Shown here one piece after another: positions 6,960 through 7,480 of a DNA stretch of 7,480 nucleotides (position 1 is its first letter; every line of letters starts with the position of its first letter). Under the pieces are notes generated by a model. It ran no database searches, was not told the origin of the DNA, and worked only from the letters and a program-made list of their open reading frames with translations. Source of the stretch: Sulfurimonas sp. (GTDB lineage Bacteria; Campylobacterota; Campylobacteria; Campylobacterales; Sulfurimonadaceae); NCBI GenBank assembly GCA_003978475.1, contig QNZR01000217.1, forward strand, positions 1-7,480, in the 5' to 3' direction. Both the position numbers and the translations under genes were made by a program.

Positions 6960-7480
6960 ATGAAGATTGCCATTGTTAAACTGAGTGCTATGGGAGATAT
7001 TGTCCATGGTGCCATTGTGGTGCAGTTCATCAGGCAACACTATCCCGATGCGCAGATAGACTGGATATGTGAGGAGGCGTTTGCGGCCATTTTAGAGGGC
7101 AATGACGATATTCATGCCATTCACACCGTGTCCATCAAGGCGCTTAAAAAGCGTCGGCGTTTTTCAGATTTTTTAGCGCAGGTGCGAAAGCTTCGGCAGC
7201 TGGGACCGTATGATTATGTTATTGACATGCAGGGGTTGTTAAAGTCCGCCGTTGTCGCCCGTCTTATTGGTGGCAAGACTTACGGATTTGACAAAAACAG
7301 CACGAGGGAATCTCTGGCATCATGTTTTTATCGCGAGGCATGTGAGATTGCCTATGATGCCAATACCATTGACCGTAATATTCATGTTGTGGCATCGGCG
7401 CTGCACTTTAGCGTTACCCGTGAAGCAGCGCTGGCAAAAGCACCGTTTCTTTTTTTCCATGATGAAACGTTTGCCTTTGA
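6960..7480 (+). CDS. waaC: Lipopolysaccharide heptosyltransferase I (WaaC), 5' part
   Basis: The ATG at 6960, with AAGG six bases upstream, opens 173 codons that run off the window end; the family is about 310-350 residues, so roughly half is visible. This is the N-terminal Rossmann domain of a GT-B (GT9) enzyme that adds the first L-glycero-D-manno-heptose from ADP-heptose to Kdo of lipid A at the cytoplasmic face of the inner membrane. KLSAMGDIVH (7-16) contains the catalytic aspartate, Asp13, aligned with E. coli KTSSMGDVLH. Further WaaC-specific matches are IDWICEE (33-39), YVIDMQGLLKSA (86-97) and YGFDKNSTRESLAS (108-121). The last distinguishes WaaC from WaaF/WaaQ. It probably starts a further LPS-core operon beyond the window. 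Nothing in the visible part suggests damage. Confidence 0.93.
   Translation, partial: MKIAIVKLSAMGDIVHGAIVVQFIRQHYPDAQIDWICEEAFAAILEGNDDIHAIHTVSIKALKKRRRFSDFLAQVRKLRQLGPYDYVIDMQGLLKSAVVARLIGGKTYGFDKNSTRESLASCFYREACEIAYDANTIDRNIHVVASALHFSVTREAALAKAPFLFFHDETFAF

Overview
The window looks like a chromosomal cell-envelope locus from a Gram-negative bacterium, most likely a member of the Campylobacterota (Sulfurimonas/Sulfuricurvum-like). This placement rests on protein flavour (WaaC, HtrB/WaaM, LTA-synthase-like proteins), compact gene packing and TATAAT-type promoters with little -35 signal. No marker gene is present, so the assignment is an inference. No RNA gene, insertion sequence, CRISPR array or phage gene was seen.

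Layout. Positions 1-1819 hold two minus-strand genes joined by a TAATG stop/start overlap. The upstream one is a membrane-anchored protein resembling a GH-A-type TIM barrel (551-1819). The downstream one is the membrane N-terminus of an LTA-synthase-like protein, cut by the window edge (1-551). A 57-base divergent promoter region with two back-to-back TATAAT boxes separates them from a plus-strand operon (1877-5053). That operon encodes a complete LTA-synthase/OpgB-like phospholipid headgroup transferase, a lipid A secondary acyltransferase (lpxL/htrB/waaM) and diacylglycerol kinase (dgkA). Gaps between these genes are 6 and 9 bases. A YejM/PbgA-like membrane sulfatase-fold protein (5046-6890, minus) converges on dgkA, and the two reading frames overlap by 8 bases. 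A second short divergent region (6891-6959) leads to the 5' part of waaC, heptosyltransferase I (6960 to the window end).

How the genes may work together. WaaC adds the first core heptose and LpxL completes lipid A acylation. The LTA-synthase-like proteins would transfer phosphoglycerol or phosphoethanolamine from phospholipids to an envelope glycan or LPS, releasing diacylglycerol. DgkA would recycle that diacylglycerol to phosphatidic acid. The YejM-like protein is either another enzyme of this kind or an LPS-homeostasis factor. The GH-like protein may bind or trim the glycan being decorated. The most notable points are three alkaline-phosphatase-superfamily membrane proteins in under 7 kb, a YejM-like protein that keeps its metal-site residues, a GH-like barrel lacking the expected acid/base glutamate, and a DAG-producing/DAG-recycling operon.
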